DNA from: Allomuricauda sp. TY007
Lineage (GTDB): Bacteria > Bacteroidota > Bacteroidia > Flavobacteriales > Flavobacteriaceae
Assembly: GCF_010468565.1 (NCBI RefSeq)
Contig: NZ_WUEG01000010.1
Span: 90,875 to 154,874 of the forward strand
Direction of reading: 5' to 3'
Length of the DNA: 64,000 bases
Shown: positions 26,372-35,152 of the stretch, one piece after another
Numbering within the stretch: position 1 is the first letter of the stretch
Layout: each line of letters begins with the position of its first letter
Notes under the pieces: model-generated
Database searches by the model: none
Told to the model about the DNA's origin: nothing
Seen by the model: the letters and a program-made list of their open reading frames with translations, nothing else
Program-made: the position numbers and the translations under genes

Positions 26372-27121
26372 TTGGAACATCCGATAAAAATTTTGATCGT
26401 AGAGGATAATGTCATCATTGCCGATGACATGCAATCCATGCTAGAGGAAATCGGCTATGAGATCGTGGACAATGTCATCGTGTACGAGCAGGCCGTAGAT
26501 GTATTAAAGAACAATCATGTTGATTTGGTGCTCATCGACATCATTTTGGCATCGGACAAAACAGGTATCGACCTAGGTAAGCATATCCGGGACACATACA
26601 ACATTCCTTTCATATTCGTTACATCCAACTCGGACCGGGCCACCGTTGAAAATGCCAAAACGGTAAAACCGGACGGTTATTTGGTTAAACCTTTTGAACA
26701 ACAGGATCTGTACACATCCATTGAAATTGCACTGTCCAACTTTAACTATGCCAAAAAAGGAATAGACAAAGTAGCGGACGAAGCCGATGAAATTACTTCC
26801 AACTCCGTTTTAAAGGATTCCATCTTTGTAAAAAAACAACATCTGTACTATAGGATCCAGTTTTGTGATATCCAATTTATAAAGGCGGACAATGTTTATT
26901 TGGAAGTGAATACGGCCGATAAAAAGTTTTTGGTACGCTCCCCTTTAAAGGATTATTTGGAAAAATTGCCAAAGAACAAGTTCTATAGGGCCCATAAATC
27001 CTACATTGTCAATGTTGACCACATTGATGCCATCAACTCCAAGGACATTATGATCAACAACAACCTGATTCCGATTTCCAAGGATTTTAAAGAATTTATA
27101 TTGTCCTCCATGAACAGTTAA
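26372..27121 (+). CDS. LytTR-type response regulator
   Basis: 249 residues. The receiver domain begins IKILIVEDNVIIADDM, with the phospho-accepting aspartate in LVLIDIIL near residue 56 and the lysine in YLVKPF. A LytTR DNA-binding domain covers about residues 145-249 (IKADNVYLEVNT, FYRAHKSYIVNVDHI, IPISKDFKE). LytTR proteins usually bind two 9-bp direct repeats one or two helical turns apart. Two such repeat pairs lie just downstream (27194-27224 and 27435-27464). The likely partner is the kinase at 27659. The start codon is TTG. Confidence 0.92.
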   Translation: MEHPIKILIVEDNVIIADDMQSMLEEIGYEIVDNVIVYEQAVDVLKNNHVDLVLIDIILASDKTGIDLGKHIRDTYNIPFIFVTSNSDRATVENAKTVKPDGYLVKPFEQQDLYTSIEIALSNFNYAKKGIDKVADEADEITSNSVLKDSIFVKKQHLYYRIQFCDIQFIKADNVYLEVNTADKKFLVRSPLKDYLEKLPKNKFYRAHKSYIVNVDHIDAINSKDIMINNNLIPISKDFKEFILSSMNS

Positions 27122-27145
27122 TGTTTGTTGGAACATACCATATAC

Positions 27146-27170
27146 AAGTGCCTTTAGGGGCACTTTTTTT
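27146..27170 (+). terminator. Terminator of the LytTR regulator gene
   Basis: Stem AAGTGCC (27146-27152) with GGCACTT (27159-27165), followed by T to 27170. Confidence 0.85.
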
Positions 27171-27193
27171 GTGGCAACATTTTTTAAAGGGGG

Positions 27194-27258
27194 TGACAAC
27201 AATTTTTAAGGAGTTCACAACAATATTTTTTCTACAATGCCTTACGCCCATACTTTAG
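27194..27258 (+). promoter_or_regulatory. Module 1: direct repeats 21 bp apart plus -7 box
   Basis: ACAACAAT occurs at 27196-27203 and 27217-27224, exactly 21 bp apart. TACTTTAG (27251-27258), one mismatch from TAnnTTTG, begins 27 bases after the end of the second repeat. Repeat spacing of two helical turns is what a LytTR dimer would need. Confidence 0.5.
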
Positions 27259-27434
27259 CAGTGTTAATAAATCAGAAAGTAATTTTTTCATTTTCATATA
27301 GTGTTCTCGTAAAAGGGTCTTGTTGTAAAAAGCAGGGCCTTTTTCAATTTCATGCCCTTTGTGCCAATCCAAATATTCCATAAAAAGCACAAAACATCGA
27401 CAAAATGCATTTTGACATACAGAAATTCTGTTTT

Positions 27435-27498
27435 CACAACAGAAAACAACACTTTCACAACAATAGTGGTCAACTCTTTCCTATTGGATTTAATTTTG
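27435..27498 (+). promoter_or_regulatory. Module 2: direct repeats 21 bp apart plus -7 box, likely promoter of the kinase gene
   Basis: CACAACA occurs at 27435-27441 and 27456-27462, again 21 bp apart; the second copy extends to ACAACAAT ending 27464. TAATTTTG (27491-27498) begins 27 bases after that end, the same distance as in module 1. Expected start of transcription is about 27503, giving a leader of about 155 nt. Confidence 0.55.
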
Positions 27499-27658
27499 TG
27501 GGAAAACTAACGTTCTTTATATACCCCATACGTTGCAATTCGGTACAATGTTCCGTTTTTTGAATTGAATTGGATGTCGGGGCAATAAAGGAAAAAAGGG
27601 CACGATAATAATATAGGGCCCGCGGAAACAATCCGTGGTCGCTATATCAATTAAATTA

Positions 27659-29620
27659 ATGGGACGTTACGTAAAATTTTTATTTACCACGGTATTTTTT
27701 GTTTTTCTTTTCAATTCATCTGCACAAAACGCTGTAGATGAAGAGGAAAGTGTCCTCAAAGAGTTTCAGGATACCGACCAAGCTTCTCAGCGGTTCGAGG
27801 TTTTTTTCAATTCCTTGGATCGGTACAATGTAAATTCTGCCTACGATTGGTTGGATACCATCAAAATTTATTTGGCCAATGCCCAAAAAACTCAAGATAC
27901 TACAGCTTCGCACCTTTACCAAGTAATGCAGGCACAGGTGTACAACGATTTGGGCGAATATGATAAAAGTACGGCCCTTGCCATGGAATTGTACGAGATT
28001 AAGGATTCCTTGGATGCTGACTCCCGGCGAATAGTTTTGGATGTCCTCGATGATAACTACGCCAACCTCCAATTGTTTGATAAACAGATTGAAATCCGAA
28101 AACAAAAGCGTGAGCTTGGATTGACCAATAATGTTTCCTTTTACGACATCTACAGCAATCTAGGATTGTATAGAAAAGCCCGTAACCAATACATAATGGA
28201 GGTAAAGCCAACCATTGCGGACAACGATTCCTACGGTTTGGCAAAATACCACAGCAAGGTGGGCAACTATTTAAGGTTGGACGACTCTGCACCAACGGCC
28301 TTGAGCGAGTTAAAAAAAGCAAAGGCTTATTTGGATGTGTATATCAACGATATTTCTACCCAAAAAAGTGAATCGGATATATTTGAAAGTAATCTGTTAA
28401 AGGCAGAAATAGAGGGCAACATTGCAAAATGTCATGTAATGCTTGGCGAATATGAAGAGGCAATACCACTATTGGAAACCAGTATTGAAACCTTAAATAA
28501 ATCACCGGATAATAAGGATCAAAGCGAAGTAGTGGAAAACACCCTTTACTTGGCCGAAGCCAATTTGCAAATGGATCGCTTTTCTGAAGCAAAAAAATAT
28601 TTAGATGTTGAGTTTGATAATATCTCGGTACTCCAGACCATAAAAAAGAACAGTTTGCTGGCAGGTTTTTATGACAAGGTCGAAAACTATAAAAACGCCT
28701 CCATCTATTACAAGCGTAATGAAAGAATCAAGGATTCCTTATCAAAAAAACAATCAGCACTTATAAAACAACAATTGGTAACCATTGTTGCCAACGAGGA
28801 CTTGGAAAATTCCCAAAGGCTCATAGATGAGCAAAAAAGAATAAACGAACTGGCCCGTAGCGAGATGAAAGCCAAGGATGAACGAATCAACTTGGTGTTT
28901 ATTTCCTTGATATTTACCCTTTTGGGCTTTGCAGGATTGGTCTATGCTTATTTAAAGAGTATCAAAAACCAACGTTTGATCGCCGAACAAAAGCATATTA
29001 TTGAAAATTCCCTTGTGGAAAAAGATTCTCTTTTAAAAGAGATTCACCATAGGGTAAAGAACAATCTGCAAATGGTGAGCAGTTTGTTGAGCCTACAGAC
29101 CAAGAACACGCGAAGCAAGGCTGCGATTGTGGCTCTGGAAGAAGGCAAGAGCAGGGTAAAGGCCATGGCTTTGATCCATCAAAAATTGTATCAGAACGAT
29201 GACCTTTCGGTGATAGAAATGCAAGGATACATCGAGAGTTTGATCAACAGTGTGCAATCCGTCTACAAAAAAGGGGGGCACAACATCAGCATTACCATTG
29301 ATGCAGAAGGCACCGAACTGGACATTGATCGGGCCATTCCCTTTGGCTTGATTTTGAACGAACTCGTATCCAATTCTTTCAAGTATGCCTTTCCCGATAA
29401 CGATGACAACGGCAAGATCTACATCCACCTGCGTAAAAACGGTGATCAAGGCTATTTTGAATATACCGACAATGGTATAGGGCTACCGGAAGATACCGAT
29501 GAACGTGCCCACTCCTCCATGGGCATTCGCCTTATCAACCGATTGGTGAATCAACTTCAATCCAAATTGAACATAGATAGGGAAGTGGAAGGGGTACGGT
29601 TCTGGTTCAACTTTAGTTGA
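27659..29620 (+). CDS. TPR sensor histidine kinase, HisKA_2 type, partner of the LytTR regulator
   Basis: 653 residues. Signal peptide (FFVFLFNSSAQ) near 1-25, TPR-like helical repeats to about 390, one membrane helix near 410-430 (LVFISLIFTLLGFAGLVYAY), then a HisKA_2 dimerisation domain with the accepting histidine in EIHHRVKNNLQMVSSLLSLQ near 463, and an ATPase domain with NELVSNSFKYAF and DNGIGLP. The periplasmic TPRs suggest sensing of a protein or peptide. ATG at 27659 is preferred to a GTG at 27635. Pairing with the upstream LytTR regulator is inferred from position. Confidence 0.9.
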   Translation: MGRYVKFLFTTVFFVFLFNSSAQNAVDEEESVLKEFQDTDQASQRFEVFFNSLDRYNVNSAYDWLDTIKIYLANAQKTQDTTASHLYQVMQAQVYNDLGEYDKSTALAMELYEIKDSLDADSRRIVLDVLDDNYANLQLFDKQIEIRKQKRELGLTNNVSFYDIYSNLGLYRKARNQYIMEVKPTIADNDSYGLAKYHSKVGNYLRLDDSAPTALSELKKAKAYLDVYINDISTQKSESDIFESNLLKAEIEGNIAKCHVMLGEYEEAIPLLETSIETLNKSPDNKDQSEVVENTLYLAEANLQMDRFSEAKKYLDVEFDNISVLQTIKKNSLLAGFYDKVENYKNASIYYKRNERIKDSLSKKQSALIKQQLVTIVANEDLENSQRLIDEQKRINELARSEMKAKDERINLVFISLIFTLLGFAGLVYAYLKSIKNQRLIAEQKHIIENSLVEKDSLLKEIHHRVKNNLQMVSSLLSLQTKNTRSKAAIVALEEGKSRVKAMALIHQKLYQNDDLSVIEMQGYIESLINSVQSVYKKGGHNISITIDAEGTELDIDRAIPFGLILNELVSNSFKYAFPDNDDNGKIYIHLRKNGDQGYFEYTDNGIGLPEDTDERAHSSMGIRLINRLVNQLQSKLNIDREVEGVRFWFNFS

Positions 29621-29954
29621 TTTATTTTTCTCTCGCCTTTTAGGATTCAAAATATACTTAATGATGTAATTTATATCACATATCCAACATATAGAAGTTT
29701 TGTGTTGTGTTTACGGAAGAAAAAGTTCTATTCATGTTACTTATTTGTTATATCATATTGTATATCCACTGTGCAAATACAATAAGCTGATTGTTGGTTA
29801 GCAAGGTTTTTCATGTATATTATATCACCATAGAAGAAAAATTTCAAAACAAGAAAACTTAAATATATCTATAAACAATTGTTGAATTGTATTCTAATTC
29901 ATAACATTGTATTATATTCAATAAGTATATCATCTAACGTATTTTTAAAACTTA
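29621..29954 (+). other. AT-rich intergenic region upstream of the unknown cassette
   Basis: 334 bases, very rich in A and T, with several ATATCA-type words (near 29674, 29752, 29822 and 29925) and no gene. A promoter-like TATTTTTA occurs about 15 bases before the ATG at 29955. It marks the left border of the compositionally distinct segment. Confidence 0.5.
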
Positions 29955-30698
29955 ATGACGAAAATCACCAAAATCGAACCCGATTATATAAAAGATTCGG
30001 TTGTTGAGATAAGATATACCACTAGTTATCCAAGTGAATTAATTTTAGGTATAATTTTTGAAAGACTTAAAGGTGAATTTGAGGTTTTAAAGCAAGGTGA
30101 CGAAGTAAATACCTTCCAAATTCCTAATAACTCTGAGTCTGTTGAATTACGCTTAGAAAAACAAAAAAAATCTATTCTTCATGATGATGAAATTACTGTT
30201 AGATTAATTCCTAATGGATTAGTTTTTAATTGCTTGAAAGGATATCTTTTATGGCCTAAATATTTTGACAAAATTAAAAATGTTATAGGTATCTTAAATG
30301 ATTCTGATGTTTTTGATTCGTTTACTAGAGTAGGATTAAGATATATAAATGAATATGTTGATAAAAAGCTTGAAGACATAGTAAACTTTCAATTTCAATT
30401 TGGTGTTGCTGAAGTTATTTCCGATAAATACAATTTCAGAACGGAATTCAACTTAGAAGACCATTTGGTAATTTTAAACCTTATAAAGACAACTGCCACC
30501 CCAAAAGGGAAAGACAACCCAATTGTTCCTGTAAGTTTTGTAGATATTGATGTAATAAAGCAGAATATCCAAGTTACAGAGATAGAAGAGTTGTTTTCAA
30601 TTATAGATAAAGCTCATTCTTTGGAAAAGCATTTATTTTTTGAAAATCTTTTAAAGGGAGAATTTTTGCAAACTCTTACAATCGAAAAAAATGGATGA
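29955..30698 (+). CDS. TIGR04255-like protein, first gene of AT-rich cassette
   Basis: 247 residues, soluble, without signal peptide or membrane helix. The start (KIEPDYIKDSVVEIRYTTSY), the central FTRVGLRYINEYVDK and the C-terminal IIDKAHSLEKHLFFENLL fit my recollection of the sporadically distributed TIGR04255 family, whose function is unknown. Codons are strongly biased to A and T compared with neighbours. It overlaps the next gene by 8 bases. Function not assignable. Confidence 0.75.
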   Translation: MTKITKIEPDYIKDSVVEIRYTTSYPSELILGIIFERLKGEFEVLKQGDEVNTFQIPNNSESVELRLEKQKKSILHDDEITVRLIPNGLVFNCLKGYLLWPKYFDKIKNVIGILNDSDVFDSFTRVGLRYINEYVDKKLEDIVNFQFQFGVAEVISDKYNFRTEFNLEDHLVILNLIKTTATPKGKDNPIVPVSFVDIDVIKQNIQVTEIEELFSIIDKAHSLEKHLFFENLLKGEFLQTLTIEKNG

Positions 30699-31272
30699 TC
30701 TTGTTTTAGAAATGCCTTCATACGATACGACACTTGAATATCGCAGCAGTGGACTAAATATACATTCTGAACAACAAACAACAACAGCCAATTACTTTCC
30801 ATCACTTGAAAAAAAAGAATGGAGAGAGCAGGTTGTTTGGAATTATTGGACTGAATCTAAACACAAGGCTGGAGAAGTTGACAACATCAAAACGCAAAAA
30901 CTGATTGATTTAAAAAAAGTATATAGTAATCAAATCAATTTTTTACGTTCCGAATTAGATGAAACTATTGATGAACGATTAATTCAATCCTATTTTGAGA
31001 ATATTTTGACTAAAATTTTACAACTATCTCCTGATGATGTTGGTTTTGAATTAAGTTATGATCAAAGTCTGATTTTTTCACTGATTAAGAATGATTCTAA
31101 AACTTATCTTGAAATAACTCCTAGCGAAGATGAGTTTGAAGAAGCCATGTTAACATCAATTGATGAAAATGGCAATATGAATTCAGTAATCGGATCGATA
31201 AATGATATGATAGAAAAATTAGAATATAAATTTGAGGGTTTTCATCAAACGTACTTTATACCAGTGTTTTAG
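30691..31272 (+). CDS. Unknown protein, second gene of AT-rich cassette
   Basis: 193 residues, acidic and soluble, no recognised domain. An N-terminal low-complexity part is followed by a helical region (ERLIQSYFENILTKIL) and an alternating hydrophobic stretch (FELSYDQSLIFSLIKN, KTYLEITPSEDEF) that looks like a small beta sheet. Its ATG lies inside the end of the TIGR04255-like gene, so the two are probably coupled. Function unknown. Confidence 0.7.
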   Translation: MDDLVLEMPSYDTTLEYRSSGLNIHSEQQTTTANYFPSLEKKEWREQVVWNYWTESKHKAGEVDNIKTQKLIDLKKVYSNQINFLRSELDETIDERLIQSYFENILTKILQLSPDDVGFELSYDQSLIFSLIKNDSKTYLEITPSEDEFEEAMLTSIDENGNMNSVIGSINDMIEKLEYKFEGFHQTYFIPVF

Positions 31273-31927
31273 GAAAAAGTATCCTAATAAATTACTGCCT
31301 AAGCCAAATTTTAAATTTATTGATAATATTGATGAATTACTTCAATCTCATTTCATTCGATATTTTCCAGTAAACGGCAAAATTCCTATTGTTGATGGGC
31401 AGGACAAAATTGACATTAAATTAATCTCATCACCAAGAGAACAGATTATAGATTTATCAACCTCACTACTAGGGATTTTTACAAGTAAAGATTTTATATT
31501 TCGAATTAATAGGAATGGAATTCAAAAAGGATTTATTGAATACTGGGATTTTGAAAGTACTCCACAAACTCCAAAATACAAAGAAGACTTTAATCATAAG
31601 TTTAATTATGGTTGTTGGTCTTTAAACCCTATAGACGTTGAAAATAAAAGTTTCACCTTTCAGTTGAATCACCCTGGACAAAAATCCACAACACATCAAG
31701 TTACATGTAATTTGATTCATACTCCAACTTTTTCAAATTATTGGCATTTTTCAGTTAGATGGTTTTTAGATGATGAAGATGTTTATGAGTTATCTAAGAA
31801 TGGTGAAATTTCAAAAGGGCAGGTTTCAAGATTGAGTAAAATCGCAAGATTATTTTTGAAGGAGTATGTGAGCTTGGAGATACCTAAAACTAGGGCAATA
31901 AATAAATCATTGTATTTAGAGGGATAG
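31232..31927 (+). CDS. Unknown protein, third gene of AT-rich cassette
   Basis: Up to 231 residues, basic at the N-terminus, soluble; no recognised domain. It is read in a different frame from the second gene and overlaps its end by 41 bases. The only canonical start near the junction is TTG at 31232; ATG and GTG are absent. Either translation is coupled to the second gene or the two were once one frame. WHFSVRWFLDDEDVYELSKNG and a helical C-terminus (QVSRLSKIARLFLKEYV) are notable. Function unknown. Confidence 0.62.
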   Translation: MRVFIKRTLYQCFRKKYPNKLLPKPNFKFIDNIDELLQSHFIRYFPVNGKIPIVDGQDKIDIKLISSPREQIIDLSTSLLGIFTSKDFIFRINRNGIQKGFIEYWDFESTPQTPKYKEDFNHKFNYGCWSLNPIDVENKSFTFQLNHPGQKSTTHQVTCNLIHTPTFSNYWHFSVRWFLDDEDVYELSKNGEISKGQVSRLSKIARLFLKEYVSLEIPKTRAINKSLYLEG

Positions 31928-31996
31928 AAAACTTCAAATTATTGTATTGATACCAAATATTTGGAGTTACTTAAAACTGTGCAAAACCCTTTTGGT

Positions 31997-32031
31997 CTGT
32001 ATATTTCATTAATACAAATTTTGATATACAG
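31997..32031. repeat. Inverted repeat upstream of menC
   Basis: CTGTATAT (31997-32004) and ATATACAG (32024-32031) are perfect inverted copies 19 bases apart, 42 bases before the menC -7 box. It could be an operator or a border of the AT-rich segment. Confidence 0.4.
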
Positions 32032-32072
32032 TTCATTGAGTTTGTTTTTGTAAAATATCCATTAATGATACT

Positions 32073-32080
32073 TAAATTTG
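32073..32080 (+). promoter_or_regulatory. -7 promoter box of menC
   Basis: TAAATTTG ends 9 bases before the ATG at 32090. Confidence 0.5.
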
Positions 32081-32089
32081 GCCTACTTC

Positions 32090-33142
32090 ATGAAAGCAAG
32101 CTATAAAAAGTATATCCTCAATTTTAAAGTCCCCAGCGGCACCTCGCGCGGGGTAATGACCCAAAAAGAAACCTGGTACATCATCCTTAAAGATGCTAAT
32201 GCATTTGGAATAGGGGAGTGCGGAATATTGCGCGGATTGAGCGTTGATGACGTGCCTGATTATGCACAGCAACTTGCTTGGGCCTGCGATAACATCCATT
32301 TGGGAAAAGATGAATTGTTGCATCATTTAAGGGCTTATCCGTCTATTCAGTTTGGACTGGAACAGGCCTTGTTGTCGTTACAATCCAAAGACCCGTTTGA
32401 GCTTTTTCCGTCCGATTTTACGAAAAAGGAATCCCCGATACCCATAAACGGACTTATTTGGATGGGTGATGAGGCCTATATGCTAAAACAATTGGAGCAA
32501 AAACTGAAAGATGGTTTTGGCTGCATCAAAATGAAGATAGGAGCTATTGATTTTGAAAAGGAAGTTTCTATCCTTAAATCTATCCGAAAAAATTTTACTC
32601 CAGAAGAAATAGAACTGCGTGTAGATGCCAACGGAGCATTTGCACCTGAAGAAGCCCTGGATAAATTGGAAAAATTGTCAGAACTTAAAATACATTCAAT
32701 TGAACAGCCCATAAAAGCAGGACAATGGCAAGAGATGGCCAAGCTTTGCAAAAAAACACCATTGCCCATTGCCTTGGACGAGGAATTGATCGGAGTTTTT
32801 GATGTAACACAAAAAGAAAAATTGCTACAAACCATACAACCGCAATATATCATATTGAAACCAAGTTTGGTGGGCGGGATAAAAGGTAGCCAAGAGTGGA
32901 TAGATTTAGCAGAGAAACAAAGCATTGGTTGGTGGATTACAAGTGCGTTGGAAAGTAATATTGGACTAAACGCCATTGCACAGTACACGTATTCGCTGAA
33001 CACTACAATGCCCCAAGGGTTGGGAACAGGTAGCCTTTTCACCAATAATATAGCAAGTCCTTTGGAAGTGGCCGAGGGCAAACTTTTTTACAGCCGAACA
33101 AATGGCTGGGATATGGATTTAATAAAAGAAATATGTACATAG
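32090..33142 (+). CDS. menC: o-Succinylbenzoate synthase
   Basis: 350 residues, enolase superfamily. The first catalytic lysine pair is in GCIKMKIGAIDF; metal ligands are the aspartate of RVDANGAF, the glutamate of SIEQPI and the acidic LDEEL; the second lysine is in ILKPSLVGG. Together with menE two genes downstream this supports the MenC assignment. ATG at 32090 is chosen over an in-frame TTG at 32078, which lies in the -7 box. Overlaps the CPBP gene by 10 bases. Confidence 0.92.
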   Translation: MKASYKKYILNFKVPSGTSRGVMTQKETWYIILKDANAFGIGECGILRGLSVDDVPDYAQQLAWACDNIHLGKDELLHHLRAYPSIQFGLEQALLSLQSKDPFELFPSDFTKKESPIPINGLIWMGDEAYMLKQLEQKLKDGFGCIKMKIGAIDFEKEVSILKSIRKNFTPEEIELRVDANGAFAPEEALDKLEKLSELKIHSIEQPIKAGQWQEMAKLCKKTPLPIALDEELIGVFDVTQKEKLLQTIQPQYIILKPSLVGGIKGSQEWIDLAEKQSIGWWITSALESNIGLNAIAQYTYSLNTTMPQGLGTGSLFTNNIASPLEVAEGKLFYSRTNGWDMDLIKEICT

Positions 33143-34071
33143 AGCAAGGATATAAAGGAAGTATAGGACTTTGGAAGTATTTGGTTTTGCCAGTTGGATT
33201 TATTGCGTTTATGGTATTGAATTATATCACAACCATAAATTCCCCAGTAAGCGTGGAAGATGCTATGCAACAAATCATTGATCAATTTGGGAGTAATCTT
33301 GTGCTGATTATATTGTTGGCGCCTTTAGTGGTCGGTTTTTTTGTTGTTCTAGGTTGGACACTATTGGTTCATCAACAATCCATTACCTCCTTAACTACTT
33401 CACGAAAGCGAATAGATTGTAAACGAATACTATTGGCTTTTGGTTTATGGAGTGTTGCTACAATAGTACTTACAGGAGTTGACATTTATTTCTCTCCGGA
33501 AAACTACGTGCTTAATTTTAATCTTTCAAAATTTATCCCATTGGCCATTATTGCCATCTTGTTAATCCCACTACAGACCAGTTTTGAAGAATATTTATTC
33601 AGGGGCCACATGATGCAGGGGATTGGACTTATAGCCAAAAACAAGTGGGTGCCATTGGTAATCACTTCCAGTTTATTTGGTTTGATGCACCTAGCAAACC
33701 CCGAAGTCGAAAAACTTGGTTTAGGTATAATGATTTACTACATAGGAACAGGATTCTTTTTGGGGATTTTAACTCTGATGGATGAAGGGCTTGAGTTGGC
33801 TCTTGGATTTCATGCAGCCAATAATTTGATTACGGCTTTGCTAGTGACCGCTGATTGGACTGCTTTTCAAACCAATTCAATATTTAAGGATATCTCAGAA
33901 CCCGTATTGGGATGGGATGTTCTGATTCCAGTTTTTGTGGTTTATCCCATTTTGCTGTTTATTTTCTCAAAAAAATACGGCTGGAAGAACTGGAACGAAC
34001 GCCTTTTTGGAAAAGTGTTGACCAAAGAAGAATATGTAGCAATTAGCGATGGAGCATCCGACTTGGCATAA
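33133..34071 (+). CDS. CPBP family intramembrane glutamic protease
   Basis: 312 residues with about eight membrane helices. The Abi/CPBP motifs are present: FEEYLFRGHMMQG near residue 150, LFGLMHLAN near 183 and FHAANN near 226. CPBP proteins are related to the CAAX prenyl protease Rce1. Its location between menC and menE, overlapping both, shows co-expression with menaquinone synthesis; the substrate is unknown. Confidence 0.9.
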   Translation: MYIEQGYKGSIGLWKYLVLPVGFIAFMVLNYITTINSPVSVEDAMQQIIDQFGSNLVLIILLAPLVVGFFVVLGWTLLVHQQSITSLTTSRKRIDCKRILLAFGLWSVATIVLTGVDIYFSPENYVLNFNLSKFIPLAIIAILLIPLQTSFEEYLFRGHMMQGIGLIAKNKWVPLVITSSLFGLMHLANPEVEKLGLGIMIYYIGTGFFLGILTLMDEGLELALGFHAANNLITALLVTADWTAFQTNSIFKDISEPVLGWDVLIPVFVVYPILLFIFSKKYGWKNWNERLFGKVLTKEEYVAISDGASDLA

Positions 34072-35122
34072 TGTTCACCCCGATTTTAGGTTAAACAATA
34101 TTCCGTCAAATTTTGAAGGTCTACCTAAAATAGGTCAAACCCTCATAAAGGAAGGAAAGCCGTTTGAAAAAAGTATTGGAGACTTTTTGTTGGACTGGGC
34201 TTCGGATGATTCAACAATAAAAGTTCAAACTTCTGGATCTACGGGCAAACCCAAAACCATTGTGCTCAAAAAAGAGTACATGGTAAATTCCGCATTAGCT
34301 ACGGGAACATATTTTAAATTAGAGCCCAAGCATAAAGTCCTTTTGTGTTTGCCATGCACTGGAATTGCTGGTAAAATGATGTTGGTACGAGCCATGGTTC
34401 TCGGTTTACATTTGGATTGTGTGGAACCCTCATCGACACCCTTGTCAAATACAGATGAAACCTACGATTTTGTGGCGATGGTACCCTTACAGGTCCAAAA
34501 TTCCTTGAAAGTTTTAGTAAGGATCAACAAACTGATAATTGGTGGCGCACCCGTGGATTCAAGTTTGCGAAGCAAGCTTAAAACGCTAACTGTTGAAGCT
34601 TATGAAACCTATGGGATGACAGAGACCATAACACATATTGCCGTAAAACGAATAACTGATGATTCAGTTAATAGTTTTGAGACGCTGCCCCATGTTTTTG
34701 TAAGCCAAGACGATAGGGAGTGTCTTGTAATTGACGCACCTAAAATTTCAGACGAGAAAATAGTCACCAATGATTTGGTGGAACTTGTAAGTAACACCAA
34801 GTTTAAATGGCTGGGCAGGTATGATTCCATAATCAATTCGGGCGGAATCAAATTGGTTCCCGAGACCATTGAGGAAAAACTATCAAGCGTAATACAATCA
34901 CGTTTTTTTGTGGCCGGCCTACCTGATGAAACTTTGGGACAAAAATTAGTGCTCGTAGTAGAAGGCGTTTCAACCGATAGGCGAGCACTGCTTCAAACTA
35001 TCAAGGAATTAAAAAGGCTATCAAAATACGAAGTGCCCAAGGAGGTTTATTTTGTAAAAGCTTTTTCGGAAACTGCAACTAAAAAAATCAATAGGAAAAA
35101 AACAATTCAGCAGATTGCTTAA
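34049..35122 (+). CDS. menE: AMP-binding enzyme, o-succinylbenzoate-CoA ligase
   Basis: 357 residues, short for an ANL ligase but normal for Bacteroidetes MenE. QTSGSTGKPK near residue 57 is the phosphate loop, YGMTETITH the adenylate motif, and WLGRYDSIINSGGIKLVPE the hinge region; TKKINRKK near the C-terminus holds the catalytic lysine. It activates o-succinylbenzoate with CoA. The ATG lies 23 bases inside the CPBP gene. Confidence 0.9.
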   Translation: MEHPTWHNVHPDFRLNNIPSNFEGLPKIGQTLIKEGKPFEKSIGDFLLDWASDDSTIKVQTSGSTGKPKTIVLKKEYMVNSALATGTYFKLEPKHKVLLCLPCTGIAGKMMLVRAMVLGLHLDCVEPSSTPLSNTDETYDFVAMVPLQVQNSLKVLVRINKLIIGGAPVDSSLRSKLKTLTVEAYETYGMTETITHIAVKRITDDSVNSFETLPHVFVSQDDRECLVIDAPKISDEKIVTNDLVELVSNTKFKWLGRYDSIINSGGIKLVPETIEEKLSSVIQSRFFVAGLPDETLGQKLVLVVEGVSTDRRALLQTIKELKRLSKYEVPKEVYFVKAFSETATKKINRKKTIQQIA

Positions 35123-35152
35123 TTTTATAAGCATCAAACTAAAAAATCAACC

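Larger units (their letters stand above)
27122..27658 (+). other. 537-bp regulatory intergenic region between regulator and kinase
   Basis: No credible gene. It holds a terminator (27146-27170), two modules of direct repeats plus -7 box (27194-27258 and 27435-27498) and a long leader for the kinase gene. A 52-codon frame at 27352-27510 exists but runs through the second module and looks accidental. Confidence 0.7.

Noticed and set aside
27352..27510. 52-codon open frame between the two LytTR-type modules
   Set aside because: It runs through the direct repeats and over a -7 box, has no ribosome site, and its threonine/phenylalanine repeats simply reflect the DNA repeats.
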